A stretch of 62,054 bases of DNA from Jannaschia pagri (GTDB taxonomy: Bacteria; Pseudomonadota; Alphaproteobacteria; Rhodobacterales; Rhodobacteraceae): the NCBI RefSeq assembly GCF_019655435.1, contig NZ_BPFH01000010.1, positions 1-62,054 on the forward strand. Direction: 5' to 3'. Positions 7,879 to 16,768 of this stretch are shown piece by piece (the first letter of the stretch is position 1; every line of letters begins with the position of its first letter). A program made the translations under genes and the position numbers. The notes beneath the pieces are model-generated. The model saw only the letters and a program-made list of their open reading frames with translations. It was not told where the DNA came from and made no database searches.

Positions 7879-9180
7879 TCAATCCGCGGCGCCCCGACAC
7901 CGACTGCTGAGGTCTATCTCTCCGATGACCAGGACGCGGCCATCGGTTTGGTATCCGGCTCCGTCGGTCTGACCCTTCGCGCCCGCGACGTAGGCCAGCG
8001 GAATGCCCGCGCCAGCGGTCAGGGCCTGGCCGACCCTATCGCGTTCCGGATCGAGGTCTGCCTCCAGGTCATACCCGAGCGTTGGGAGCCACCCATCGAG
8101 GGTCAGCGACAGCCCGTCGATCCGCGCGATGGCGCCGATATGGATGGGTGGCGCGCCTGCGGGGGTTTCGACGGGCCAGAGGCGAAGCTTGACGCGGGGG
8201 ATGACGCCACGGTCCTCTTGCCAGGCGAGCGCAGTGGCCCGGCCATCGAGGAGGAGCGTCGAGGCGGGTGGCAGGCCTGCCCATGTCATCTGAATGTGCT
8301 CGATCACGTCGATGTCCCGTTGGGCCAGCGTGGGGCTGCGCAACCAGCCAGCATTGTCCAGAAGGATCTCGGGGTCGATGCTCGCGAGGACGATGTTGAT
8401 CGGCTTGGTCCGATGGAGGGCTGTCGATCCGGCTGACGCGATGAGCGGTCCCTCCAACAGGCGGCACGCGGTGGCCAGGGGGACGGGACCCAAAGGATGC
8501 GTCCGGTCGGTTGAGAGGGCGAGGCTCCCCAGGCTGACGGCGGCGACCAGGAGGGCGGTATAGACCGTAGCATAGGCCGCCCGGAGCGGGAGGGAGGACC
8601 GACCCCGGCGCAGAATGCGCGCCACACCCAGCGTCACCAAGCCGAGCAGCAGGCCCAGGGCTGCGTAGGGCCCGATCCATTCCAGGAGGACCTGTCCGGG
8701 CGTGAGGCCGAAGGCTGCCAGAACGGTGGCGCCCAGATAGCCGATCAAGGTGTATTGCCCCACTTCGATGGCCGCGCCGAGGAGCGACACAACGGCATAG
8801 AGGGCAGGTCGCATCCCGAAGACGCCCGCCATCGCCTGGGCCAGGGTCGAAATCGGCGCGATGGCCTGTGCAATCACGACCATGAAGGCGCCGTAGCGCT
8901 GGTAGAGGGTTTGGATGCGCCCGATCAGCAACCCGTCGGTCCCGCGCCGATCCAGGAACTGCCGTCCGGCAAGCCGGCCCAACCAGAAGGAGCATTGGCA
9001 CCCGACCCAGGCGCCGAGATAGGCGGCGAGAACCCAGCTTGCGCCGCTCCCCGATGCGAGACGGGTTCCCGCGAAGGCGAAGAGCGGCTCCGCCGGGATC
9101 AGCCAAGAGACGAACGGGATCGCGTTGACGAAGGCGATCAGAAAGAGGAGCGGCGCGCCCCAGGTCTCGACGGCGGTCAT
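7879..9180 (-). CDS. DedA-family membrane protein fused to an LssY-like C-terminal domain
   Basis: This 433-aa protein has two parts. Residues 1-190 form a DedA/SNARE-associated domain with the reentrant-loop features FVNAIPFVSWLIPAEPLFAF near the N-terminus and a G-rich second half. Residues about 200-225 are a further membrane segment. Residues about 230-420 resemble the soluble LssY C-terminal domain, with RTKPINIVLA and RDIDVIEHIQMTWAG. DedA proteins act in membrane lipid translocation and envelope homeostasis. LssY-type proteins normally also carry a PAP2 domain between these parts; here the PAP2 protein is a separate gene at 12060. It starts 44 bp after the methyltransferase gene and closes the cluster. 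Confidence 0.75.
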   Translation of the reverse strand: MTAVETWGAPLLFLIAFVNAIPFVSWLIPAEPLFAFAGTRLASGSGASWVLAAYLGAWVGCQCSFWLGRLAGRQFLDRRGTDGLLIGRIQTLYQRYGAFMVVIAQAIAPISTLAQAMAGVFGMRPALYAVVSLLGAAIEVGQYTLIGYLGATVLAAFGLTPGQVLLEWIGPYAALGLLLGLVTLGVARILRRGRSSLPLRAAYATVYTALLVAAVSLGSLALSTDRTHPLGPVPLATACRLLEGPLIASAGSTALHRTKPINIVLASIDPEILLDNAGWLRSPTLAQRDIDVIEHIQMTWAGLPPASTLLLDGRATALAWQEDRGVIPRVKLRLWPVETPAGAPPIHIGAIARIDGLSLTLDGWLPTLGYDLEADLDPERDRVGQALTAGAGIPLAYVAGAKGQTDGAGYQTDGRVLVIGEIDLSSRCRGAAD

Positions 9181-9223
9181 GGCAGGTGACGATGCCCGAC
9201 CTGTGGATCAGGCGCGGACCGCT

Positions 9224-9829
9224 TCATGGCAAAGCAGGGCCGCGTCGCTGGATCGAGAAGACGGCGGCGGGCGGCGCGTTGCGCAGGATAAACGCCTTGC
9301 GTTTGGCCCGCAGGTCGAGCCGGTCGAGGATTGACGCGGGCACGGGGCACCCCAACCCGTAGGTGAAGAGGCGAAGCTCACCGCCCGGGGCGAGGTTTGC
9401 AAAGCTGCCGGACAGGATGCGCAGGATGGTCTTGGGCGCCATGGACCGCAGCGGCAGGCCACAGATCACGCGATGGGCGCCGCCGGGGCCGAAGGGGGAC
9501 AGGGCGGCCAGCCGGGTGGCATCACCGCGCAAGACCTGAATGTCTGGGAACCGCGCCGCCAGCCCGGTCGCGAACGTGTTGTTCAGCTCGACCGCGGCAA
9601 CCCTCTGGGCCGGGACGCCGCGCCGGAGGAATGCTTCGGTGAAGACCCCGGTGCCTGGTCCGAGTTCGATGACCGGGGCGCACGCGGGACAAAGGTCATC
9701 GGTCATCGCGGCGGCCAGATGCCTGCCGGATGGGGCAATCGCCCCGATCTGTCGGGGCGCGCGCAGCCATTCCATCAGAAACGGAAGACCTGTGTCGCTG
9801 GTCGTATCCGTTGGCTCGATGATTGGCAT
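9224..9829 (-). CDS. SAM-dependent methyltransferase, phospholipid N-methyltransferase (PmtA)-like
   Basis: This 201-aa class I methyltransferase has the SAM-binding motif VIELGPGTGVFTEAF at about 53-67. An acidic loop follows (AVELNNTFA), then LRGDATRL and the GLPLRSM motif near 123. The opening, FLMEWLRAPRQIGAIAPSGRHLA, is characteristic of the short PmtA/rRNA-adenine-methylase-like group that methylates phosphatidylethanolamine towards phosphatidylcholine. It lies 72 bp downstream of the multicopper oxidase gene on the same strand. Substrate assignment is by family resemblance only. Confidence 0.7.
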   Translation of the reverse strand: MPIIEPTDTTSDTGLPFLMEWLRAPRQIGAIAPSGRHLAAAMTDDLCPACAPVIELGPGTGVFTEAFLRRGVPAQRVAAVELNNTFATGLAARFPDIQVLRGDATRLAALSPFGPGGAHRVICGLPLRSMAPKTILRILSGSFANLAPGGELRLFTYGLGCPVPASILDRLDLRAKRKAFILRNAPPAAVFSIQRRGPALP

Positions 9830-9900
9830 GGTGGGATCCGGTATTACGCATTTGGATGAAAGCTTAGGGAGAGCATACCCTTATCTGGCTGTGATGGGAG

Positions 9901-11373
9901 TTACGACACCGTGAACTGCCCCATCATCCCGCAGTCTTCGTGCTCCAAGATGTGACAATGGTACATGTAGGGGGCCTGCGCGGGCGCCGGGTGGTCAAAG
10001 CGGACAAGGACTTCTGACCAGCCGTCTTCCACATGGACCATGTCTTTCCATCCAGCGGCATAGGCAGGCGGTGGCCCGCCGTTTTGCGTGAGGATGCGGA
10101 AGGAGCAGCCGTGAATGTGGAACGGATGCAGCATGTCATCGACGGAGATGCGCCAGATTTCGGTGTCGCCCAGCCGGGCCTCTTCGTCGATCCGGTCCAT
10201 GTTCATGGGCATCCCGTTGATCGCCATTGCGCCCGCATCGCCGCAGAAGTTGTCCCAGGCCATGGCGAGGGCTGCCAGGTCCGCGCCGGTCTCCATCTCT
10301 AGCGTGAAGTTGCGCGTGACCGTGGCTGCGGACGGGTCCGGCGGATCCAGCGCGGCGAGACGGTCTGGCATCGTCGCGATGGTGCCGGCCTCGGCGGTCC
10401 GGGTGAGCGTGAGGGCCGTCATGGGGCCGCCGCCGCCGAACAGCCCGCCGAGCCGCGCCATGATGCCCGCGTCCGCGCCGAAGCGCACGAGCAGGCTGTT
10501 TTCCTCGGTTGACCCCATGTCCACGAGAACCTCGTAACGCTCCCCAGGGGACATCAGGATCGTCTCGGTCTCGACCGTTCGGGTCAGGAAGCCGCCGTCC
10601 GATGCGATGACATGGAGGGGACCGGCGGCCATGGAGAGGGTCAGGAACCGCGCATTGCAGGCGTTGAGAAGGCGCAGACGCACGAGGCCCCGCGGCACCG
10701 CGCGACCGACAGGCGCCAGCGTGCCGTTCACGGTGAGGGTCTCGCCCTCGAAGCCATCCTCGAACACCTCTGCGCTGAGCATATAGGTTAGCTGGCCCGT
10801 CCCATCGAAGGCCCTGTCCTGGAGGATCAGGGTGAAATCGTCCACGCCGTAGGTCTGTGGCAGGTCGGCGGACCGGCTGTCTTCGTCCTCGACGATCAGC
10901 ACACCGGCCAGGCCTTTGTACGTCTGCCGCGCCGTGCGCCCATGGGTGTGTGAGTGGAACCAGGTCGTCGCGGCCCGCTGGGCGAGGGGGACATCGGGGG
11001 ACCACATCTCCCCTGGTTCGATCTCTTGATGGGGACCACCATCGACGTCGCCGGGAATGTGCAGGCCGTGCCAGTGCAGGGTCGTGACCTCGCCAATCCC
11101 GTTCGAGACGTCAAAGGGCAGGGTTTGTCCCGATGACGCTCGGATCACCGGGCCCAGGTAGGGCGCGCCGATGCCAAAAGTCTCGCTGAGCGTGCCCGTC
11201 CCAAAGTCATGTCGCCCGGGTGCGAGGACGAGGGGGATCCGTTTGTCGACCCCGGGGCGCAGATCCATTAACGGCGGTATCGGAAGCGGACGCAGGCTGG
11301 ACTGCGCCTGGGTCAGGGTGGCGGTGCCGAGACCAAGTGCGGCGGCGCCACCGCAGAACTGACGACGGTTCAT
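9901..11373 (-). CDS. Multicopper oxidase, CueO/SufI type, Tat-exported
   Basis: This 490-aa periplasmic oxidase has a Tat signal (MNRRQFCGGAAALGLG). All four copper-ligand motifs are present: HWHGLH (100-105), WFHSHTHG (138-145), HPFHIHG (416-422) and YHCHILEH (471-478) with Met at 483/484 as axial ligand. It should therefore be an active oxidase, plausibly oxidising Cu(I) or other substrates during copper stress. ATG 11373 is chosen because the Tat motif follows at once and AAGGAC lies upstream; the longer frame to 11448 would add residues that do not look like part of the signal. It is 41 bp downstream of the PepSY gene and belongs to the two-component cluster. Confidence 0.9.
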   Translation of the reverse strand: MNRRQFCGGAAALGLGTATLTQAQSSLRPLPIPPLMDLRPGVDKRIPLVLAPGRHDFGTGTLSETFGIGAPYLGPVIRASSGQTLPFDVSNGIGEVTTLHWHGLHIPGDVDGGPHQEIEPGEMWSPDVPLAQRAATTWFHSHTHGRTARQTYKGLAGVLIVEDEDSRSADLPQTYGVDDFTLILQDRAFDGTGQLTYMLSAEVFEDGFEGETLTVNGTLAPVGRAVPRGLVRLRLLNACNARFLTLSMAAGPLHVIASDGGFLTRTVETETILMSPGERYEVLVDMGSTEENSLLVRFGADAGIMARLGGLFGGGGPMTALTLTRTAEAGTIATMPDRLAALDPPDPSAATVTRNFTLEMETGADLAALAMAWDNFCGDAGAMAINGMPMNMDRIDEEARLGDTEIWRISVDDMLHPFHIHGCSFRILTQNGGPPPAYAAGWKDMVHVEDGWSEVLVRFDHPAPAQAPYMYHCHILEHEDCGMMGQFTVS

Positions 11374-11413
11374 GCCTTGTCCTTTCCCTTTTGTGTGCTG
11401 TCGGAGGCTTGGC

Positions 11414-11752
11414 TCAGCCGTCCGTATCGCTGCCCGCGACGGGGTCATCGGTGGGGTCGTCGTCGGTCCATTGGTTCAAGATCTCGCCCGTCTCGGCGTC
11501 GACCTTGAATTCGATCTCCTGACCGGCGGCATTGATCACTTCGATGTCGTAGGCGGGCCGCCCCTCGAACTGGTCAAGTTCCGCCTCGCCAATGGTGCCT
11601 GCTTGGGCGTCGAGCGCGATGGCGACCGCCTGTTCGACCGTGATCGACGTTGCGGCTTGTGTGGTCTGCGCCAAGGCTGCCGGGGCCAGGATGGGTGCGG
11701 CGGCCAGACCGAGGGCGAGGGTGAGCGTCAGGGCTTTGGATGCGAAGGTCAT
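11414..11752 (-). CDS. Secreted PepSY-domain protein
   Basis: This 112-aa protein has a signal peptide of about 28 residues ending APAALA-Q. A single PepSY domain follows, with AVAIALDAQAGTIGEAEL, AYDIEVINAAG and VDAETGEIL in the expected order. The C-terminal tail is strongly acidic (DDDPTDDP). PepSY proteins are periplasmic and often encoded next to two-component systems. This one is between a small membrane protein and the multicopper oxidase. Its role in the cluster is unknown. Confidence 0.8.
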   Translation of the reverse strand: MTFASKALTLTLALGLAAAPILAPAALAQTTQAATSITVEQAVAIALDAQAGTIGEAELDQFEGRPAYDIEVINAAGQEIEFKVDAETGEILNQWTDDDPTDDPVAGSDTDG

Positions 11753-11807
11753 GGAGGTTCCGATAGCAGAAGGGCAGGGGATAAGAGGGGCGGGGTCGTG
11801 CGCGCCT

Positions 11808-11990
11808 TCAGGCGGTCCGGCGCGGCTTGGTGGGTCCGTTGCCAGAGGCCCAGCCGATCCCGGCGAGGATCAGCGTTGCCAGGACCAAACCGCCCAGCAC
11901 CGCCAGGCCAATGCTCGCGAAGATCCCGAGGACGGCGAGCCCGAGGGCGAAACCGAGGATGGACAGGAAGTTGGCCTTGAGGCGGGTCAT
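11808..11990 (-). CDS. Small membrane protein of unknown function
   Basis: This 60-aa protein is almost entirely two hydrophobic segments (about residues 9-28 and 30-48) with a basic C-terminus (KPRRTA). AAGGAG lies 10 nt before the ATG, and the gene sits between PAP2 and PepSY genes on the same strand. I do not recognise a family. Confidence 0.55.
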   Translation of the reverse strand: MTRLKANFLSILGFALGLAVLGIFASIGLAVLGGLVLATLILAGIGWASGNGPTKPRRTA

Positions 11991-12059
11991 GTTGTGGGTG
12001 CTCCTTGTGTTGATACCCTTGAGCTATGGACCCGATCTCGCGCGCGCCTGACGGGCAGA

Positions 12060-12704
12060 TTACACTTTTGTCAGGTATCGCTTGCGGGTCCGCACCGCCG
12101 CGGCGACATCCCGCAGCCCCGAGGTTTTTCGGGCGAACAGCCAAGCCACGAGGACACCCGTTATCGCCCCAGCGATCGTCGCCGACACGGTATGCGCGTC
12201 CAACATCACGCGCGCATACATGGTCAGCAGAACGATTGGCCAAACGACAACGCCGAACCAGTGTGAGTAGCGGCGCACCATGAAACAGGCGCCCGCGCTG
12301 GCCAAGCTGGAATGACCAGATGGCATGTTGTGCTTGCTCGTTGCGGAGGAAGGGCGTTGGCCAAGCCGGGTGCCCGCGATCTCCACGTCATTGAGAAGGC
12401 GCTTGGGCCCGTGGGTGGCCAGGATGCCTGCCGCTGTGATGGCCACCATTTGCTTGGCGCCAACGACGTCGCGCAGCGCGATGACCATCAGAAGCGGACG
12501 CGCCGTGTTCACATGGCGGCCGACCTGTTCGACACCAATGACAAGCGGGTCATACTGTCCGCCGCGCGGTTCGGCGTGGTGCCGCTCGAAGTCCGTCGGG
12601 TAGACCGTGGCGACCGCCAGAGCGACCAGCGTGAGGGCCCATGCAAGGGGCCGCCCGAGGGATAGAAATCTGCGCATCAAGTGTAAGCCCCGTGTCTGTT
12701 GCAC
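12060..12704 (-). CDS. PAP2-superfamily phosphatase-like membrane protein
   Basis: This protein (up to 214 aa) has several hydrophobic segments and the PAP2 core. That core consists of a GQRP element (about residue 115), NMPSGHSS (126-133) containing the catalytic-type His, and a third motif ARVMLDAHTVSA. In the third motif the usual Ser/Arg-x5-His is kept but the final Asp of HxxxD is Ala. PAP2 enzymes dephosphorylate lipid phosphates or lipid A. The missing Asp may lower activity. The start is uncertain: GTG 12704 or ATG 12677, neither with a strong ribosome binding site. It lies 45 bp downstream of the histidine kinase gene. Confidence 0.75.
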   Translation of the reverse strand: MQQTRGLHLMRRFLSLGRPLAWALTLVALAVATVYPTDFERHHAEPRGGQYDPLVIGVEQVGRHVNTARPLLMVIALRDVVGAKQMVAITAAGILATHGPKRLLNDVEIAGTRLGQRPSSATSKHNMPSGHSSLASAGACFMVRRYSHWFGVVVWPIVLLTMYARVMLDAHTVSATIAGAITGVLVAWLFARKTSGLRDVAAAVRTRKRYLTKV

Positions 12705-12748
12705 GAGGGGTCGTATGGGCTGCGCTTTGCACCCCGCTTCGCGGCGTT

Positions 12749-14038
12749 TTACAGATCCGTGAGGCTGGGGAAGGTCACGGCAACGCGGAGGCCCCGTCCG
12801 TTTGGTCCGTCCGATAAGGTCAGCTCCGCCCCATGCAGCTCGGCGATGGCGCGCACCAGCGACAGGCCCAGCCCGTACCCTTCGCCCCGCCGCGCGCCGT
12901 CCCCCTGTCGGAGCGGTTGCAGCATGGCGTCGCGGGTCTCGAACGGAATCCCCGGCCCTTCGTCGGTCACCATGAGACGCGGACCCTGGGCCTGGATCGT
13001 GATCGTCTGCCGCTCGGCCCCGTGCCGCAGGGCGTTCTGGATCAGGTTGGCAAGCAGTTGGACCAGCAAGTCGCGATCCCCGCGCACACCGCCCGCCTGG
13101 GCGGCGTCAGTAGCAAGCGTCTGGTTCGCGTCTTCGACCACCGGGCCGAAGGTGTCCGCCACATCCTGGACGAGGCCCCCAAGATCCACAGGGGTGAAGG
13201 CATCCCGCCCCGTGCCGCTCTCGATCCGGGCCAGGCGAAGCAGCGCGTCAAAGGTTCCGGTGATCCGGTCGATCTGGTTCAATGCAGTCTCTAACATGGC
13301 CGGATCGACTGCCTCGCCTCGGTCCGTGGCCGCGGTCAGGGCATCCTCCAACCCGGCCCTTAGGCGCGCGATGGGTGTCCGCAGGTCGTGCGCGATGTTC
13401 GACGATTGCACCCGCATGGCGGTCATCGCATCCTCCAGGCGCGCCGTGGTGGCATCGATCCGCAAGGCGAGCAGTCCCAGATCGTCCGCGCCGTCCAGCG
13501 CAATTCGCCGCGACAGGTCGCCCTGCGCCACCGCAGCGAGGCCGGTCCCAATCTTGTCGAGCCGCCTCTGCGCCCGCCGCGCCGTCCAGAGCCCCGCCAG
13601 GCTCGCCGCCAAGAGCGTTGCGACCAAGCTGGCCGTCATGCCGCCTTCGAGGATGTCGAGCAATTCTTCCTGGCGCTCGATCTCCTCCCCCAGTTCGAGG
13701 CGTCCCTGCGGGGTCGTCCGCAGGAGGTATCGTGTCGCGTCGGAGCTTCCGGTCGCGTCGCGGGTGTCGAAACCATCGGGTCGGTTCGTCCGGACGAAGG
13801 ACGCGGTCTCATCCTCATCGGCGGGCACGGGCAGGGCCTCTCCGGCGGCGAGGGTAGCCAGGGCCGTCTCCATCCGCGCGACGAGCCTCAGGTCGACCGC
13901 CCGGATCATCTCGCGCTGCACCAGGAGGAACGTCGCCGCCCAGGCCGCTAGGGACACGAGCGAGAACACCCCGAGCAGCAGCACCGCCTGCCGAATGGCC
14001 GAAAGGCGCAACAGCGCGCTAAGGGGCGTCGAGAACAT
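12749..14038 (-). CDS. Two-component sensor histidine kinase
   Basis: This 429-aa membrane kinase has TM segments at about 18-40 and 134-152, enclosing a periplasmic sensor of about 90 residues. HAMP is at about 150-205. The H-box NIAHDLRTPIARL has the phospho-accepting His at 217. The N-box NLIQNALRHG, the G1 box VTDEGPGIP and the G2 box GYGLGLSLV follow in order, so it looks complete. It overlaps the response regulator gene by 20 bp. Given the CueO-like oxidase downstream and the copper-box-like palindrome upstream of the cluster, a copper or redox signal is a reasonable inference. Confidence 0.9.
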   Translation of the reverse strand: MFSTPLSALLRLSAIRQAVLLLGVFSLVSLAAWAATFLLVQREMIRAVDLRLVARMETALATLAAGEALPVPADEDETASFVRTNRPDGFDTRDATGSSDATRYLLRTTPQGRLELGEEIERQEELLDILEGGMTASLVATLLAASLAGLWTARRAQRRLDKIGTGLAAVAQGDLSRRIALDGADDLGLLALRIDATTARLEDAMTAMRVQSSNIAHDLRTPIARLRAGLEDALTAATDRGEAVDPAMLETALNQIDRITGTFDALLRLARIESGTGRDAFTPVDLGGLVQDVADTFGPVVEDANQTLATDAAQAGGVRGDRDLLVQLLANLIQNALRHGAERQTITIQAQGPRLMVTDEGPGIPFETRDAMLQPLRQGDGARRGEGYGLGLSLVRAIAELHGAELTLSDGPNGRGLRVAVTFPSLTDL

Positions 14039-14696
14039 AGCCTGTTCCCCGGATCGTCCGGATCACGCTGTCACCAAAGGGCTTTTCGATCTTGGCGCGC
14101 AACCGGCTGATGTGGGTTTCAACCACGCTGGTCGTCGGGTCGAAGCTCAGATTCCAGACCCGCTCTAGCAGCATTGTCCGGGTCTGGACCCGACCCTTGG
14201 AGCGCATGAAGACTTCGAGCAGCAGAAACTCCTTCGGGTTCAGGTCCACGGCTTGGCCTTGTCGTGTGCAGCTGCGCCGGTGCAGGTCGAGGACGATGTC
14301 GCCCACATGCAGTTGGGACGCCTGCGCCTCCGATGTGCCGGGCCGCCGCAAGAGCGCGTCGATCCGCGCCAGAAGCTCCCCGAATGCGAAGGGCTTCACC
14401 AGGTAGTCGTCCCCGCCCGCGCGCAGCCCCTCGATCCGGTCATCGACGTCGCCTAGGGCCGTCAGGAAGAGGGCAGGCGTCGTGACTTTCGCTTGGCGCA
14501 GGGCTTTCAGGACGGACAGCCCGTCCAAGCCGGGGACCATCCGGTCTAGGATCAAAACGTCGTAGTCTTGGTCCATCGCGGCGACCAAGGCATCCTTGCC
14601 GTCTGGGATCAGATCGACGACATGGCCGGCCTCGCTCAGGCCCTTTTGCGTCCAGGGTCCAAGTGTTGGATCGTCTTCAAGGACCAACAGGCGCAT
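14019..14696 (-). CDS. OmpR/CusR-family response regulator
   Basis: This 225-aa regulator has a receiver domain with acidic pair D8/D9, phospho-acceptor D51 (LILDRMVPG), T79 and K101. A winged-helix DNA-binding domain (about 125-222) follows, ending ...IRTIRGTGYVLDAP. The ATG at 14696 is preferred because GGAAGG lies 6 nt upstream; ATG 14702 directly abuts that element. It overlaps the ferric-reductase-like gene upstream by 20 bp and the kinase downstream by 20 bp, so all three are co-transcribed. Confidence 0.92.
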   Translation of the reverse strand: MRLLVLEDDPTLGPWTQKGLSEAGHVVDLIPDGKDALVAAMDQDYDVLILDRMVPGLDGLSVLKALRQAKVTTPALFLTALGDVDDRIEGLRAGGDDYLVKPFAFGELLARIDALLRRPGTSEAQASQLHVGDIVLDLHRRSCTRQGQAVDLNPKEFLLLEVFMRSKGRVQTRTMLLERVWNLSFDPTTSVVETHISRLRAKIEKPFGDSVIRTIRGTGYVLDAP

Positions 14697-16011
14697 GGCC
14701 ATCCTTCCGTTTTGGGGCGGCCCAAGTCCAGGCCGCGTCCAAATAAGGCTGCCCAATGTAGATCAGGTCGGTCAACCCGTAGGCCCCCCGGAAGTCGAAG
14801 CGTTCCCCATGGACTTTACCCGCGCGACCGGCTGCCGCCCAGGCGGTTGTCACAAGGGTCTTCAACCCTTCCGGGCCGCACAGGTAGGCCTCCGCCTCGG
14901 GCGCCATGGTCCGCGCAATCTCCCCCAGGCCGCCGGGGGTCAGGCGCTTGCCCTCCAGGTCGCCCAACAGGGTGAGGTGGACCTGCGGCAGGCGCGCGGC
15001 GTGCCGTTCGACATCCACTAGGCCCCCAGCGGAGCCGCGCGACCGGATACAAAAGAGCAGCGTGATCTTCGCGCCATCATCGGGTTCCATCCGGTCCAGC
15101 GCTGCCAGGAACGGCGTGATCCCCACGCCGCCCGCGACCCAGAGCTGCTCGGGCCGATCCGCGTCCACGCGCGGCAGGAACCGTCCAACCCCCCGCCCCA
15201 GGCGGAGCGCATCGCCCTTGGCCACATCCCTGACCAGTTCCTCCGTCCAATCGCCCGCCGCCCGGATCACGAAGCGGCGCGACCATGCGTCCCCGCCCGC
15301 AATCGTGAAGGGATGGGCCTCTGCCCGTGCATGTGTGCGGGCCAGGGTCGCGAACTGTCCGGCTCGAAAGGGCGGCAGGGGCGCATCAGACGCCAGGGTC
15401 ACATCGACTCCACCCTCAAACCGCGTCACCCGACTGACGGTGACACGTTGGGTGGGGGACCGCTTGCGCAGGAGCGTCTGGATCCAGGCCGCCAGCCCGA
15501 CGATGGAGACCACCGCCATCAGCGTCCAGGGAGCGGCCGCGACGGCCAGCGGGCTTGCGACGAAAAAGGTATGATAGGACGCGAGCAGGAACACCGGACC
15601 CATCAGCATGTGGCTCGCCTTCCAAAGATGGTAGGGAATGGCCCGCACCATCGCGGCGGCCGTCAGGATCACGAGGCCGAGCGCGGCCATGGTGCCGACC
15701 TCTTCCCCGCTCTCGGCGAGAACGGGCAGAACACCTGCGCCAAACGACGAGGCCAGGGCCCAGTGGCCGAGCGCCCCGCCAACCGCGAAAAACCCCAGCC
15801 AGCGATGTGCCACATAGGACTTGTCCGGCCCGCCCATCAATCGGTCCACCACACGCCAGCGCGCGGCCAGGATGAGCGACAGCGCCATCGACGACATTGA
15901 CAGCGCCCCCAAGCCCGCTGGCAGAACACTCGCCAGGGGAACGAAGGGTACGACGAGGAGGATATGGGCCAGGAGGAAAAGCGTGGCGGCTGATAGTTGA
16001 AACGCGCGCAT
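14677..16011 (-). CDS. Ferric-reductase-like transmembrane flavoprotein
   Basis: This 444-aa membrane oxidoreductase has an N-terminal ferric-reductase-like domain of six helices (residues 1-180). Histidines at 69, 83, 128, 134 and 147 are placed to bind two hemes. An FAD-binding domain with HPFTIA (235-240) and an NAD(P)-binding domain with VAGGVGITPFLA and LCGPEGL follow. It would pass electrons from cytosolic NAD(P)H across the membrane to a metal or periplasmic acceptor. ATG 16011 has GGAG 5 nt upstream. It is the first gene of the cluster that includes the two-component system and the multicopper oxidase, which suggests a metal-redox function. Confidence 0.85.
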   Translation of the reverse strand: MRAFQLSAATLFLLAHILLVVPFVPLASVLPAGLGALSMSSMALSLILAARWRVVDRLMGGPDKSYVAHRWLGFFAVGGALGHWALASSFGAGVLPVLAESGEEVGTMAALGLVILTAAAMVRAIPYHLWKASHMLMGPVFLLASYHTFFVASPLAVAAAPWTLMAVVSIVGLAAWIQTLLRKRSPTQRVTVSRVTRFEGGVDVTLASDAPLPPFRAGQFATLARTHARAEAHPFTIAGGDAWSRRFVIRAAGDWTEELVRDVAKGDALRLGRGVGRFLPRVDADRPEQLWVAGGVGITPFLAALDRMEPDDGAKITLLFCIRSRGSAGGLVDVERHAARLPQVHLTLLGDLEGKRLTPGGLGEIARTMAPEAEAYLCGPEGLKTLVTTAWAAAGRAGKVHGERFDFRGAYGLTDLIYIGQPYLDAAWTWAAPKRKDGHAPVGP

Positions 16012-16083
16012 GGGGTCTCCGCAGACGGGGGAACGGTGCGGGGGGTGTGCCAGGTTTGGGTCACCTGACGCTGTCGGGTGGCT

Positions 16084-16095
16084 TACAAATTTGTA
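16084..16095. promoter_or_regulatory. Copper-box-like palindrome upstream of the redox/envelope cluster
   Basis: TACAAATTTGTA is a perfect 12-bp palindrome 73 bp before the first gene of the cluster. CusR/CopR-type regulators bind dyads of the form ACA-N-TGT. The cluster encodes such a regulator and a CueO-like oxidase, so this is a candidate target of the local response regulator. Confidence 0.5.
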
Positions 16096-16339
16096 CGGTT
16101 TGCGGCGCGCGCGCGGTTGTTGGGCGCTTGTCACACCAGGGGACGCGGCCGCTCAGCGGTATGGCTTCGGTCGCTGATTAACAGGCCGATACGTATCAGC
16201 TTCGGCGCCCAGTCCCGAGTCGTCACCGAAATAGACGGGGCGCGACAAAGCTGCCTTGGAAGACACGGTTGGCGGGCGCGGCTTTCGGCTCAGGGCGCCG
16301 CCCTTTAATCGACTTCGCGGCGCGGTCCAGATCTTCTTT

Positions 16340-16768
16340 TTAGTCTACCACGAGAGAGCGCAAGAGCACGATCGTAGTCGCATATGTCGCGTAAAGCATA
16401 TATGCCGTGAATGGCATAAGCAGAAAAAAACCGCCGAGTGTTTGTGTCGTCGTCTCAGTAAACAGCATCACCATCAGGTGAAGGAACCCGACGAAAGCAG
16501 CCAACAGGATCGTAAGTACACTCAAGAACAGTGATAACAGGATCCTTTGGCCCCTGGATTTTCCCATCAACCAGCGATAAAAAAATAGTCTCTTCCATCG
16601 GAGCTTCATTTCGGTGGCCTGACGTGGCTGTAATTTCTTTTGGGCGTTATTGTTGAAGCGCGGTCTGTAAAGTGGTTCATCGCAATTGAATGATAGGTCC
16701 GTTTCTCGGGTGTCCAGTATTGTGTAGCCCCAGCCATGAGATGTTTGGCGATAGCGGTAAAGTGGCAA
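16340..16768 (-). CDS. Hypothetical membrane protein
   Basis: This open frame of 142 codons encodes a basic, aromatic N-terminal half and two long hydrophobic segments (about residues 76-105 and 110-137). Local base composition is more AT-rich than neighbouring genes. The first in-frame start is TTG at 16768 with no clear ribosome binding site; an internal ATG at 16609 would still keep both membrane segments. I do not recognise a family. A recently acquired small gene is possible. Confidence 0.4.
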   Translation of the reverse strand: MPLYRYRQTSHGWGYTILDTRETDLSFNCDEPLYRPRFNNNAQKKLQPRQATEMKLRWKRLFFYRWLMGKSRGQRILLSLFLSVLTILLAAFVGFLHLMVMLFTETTTQTLGGFFLLMPFTAYMLYATYATTIVLLRSLVVD

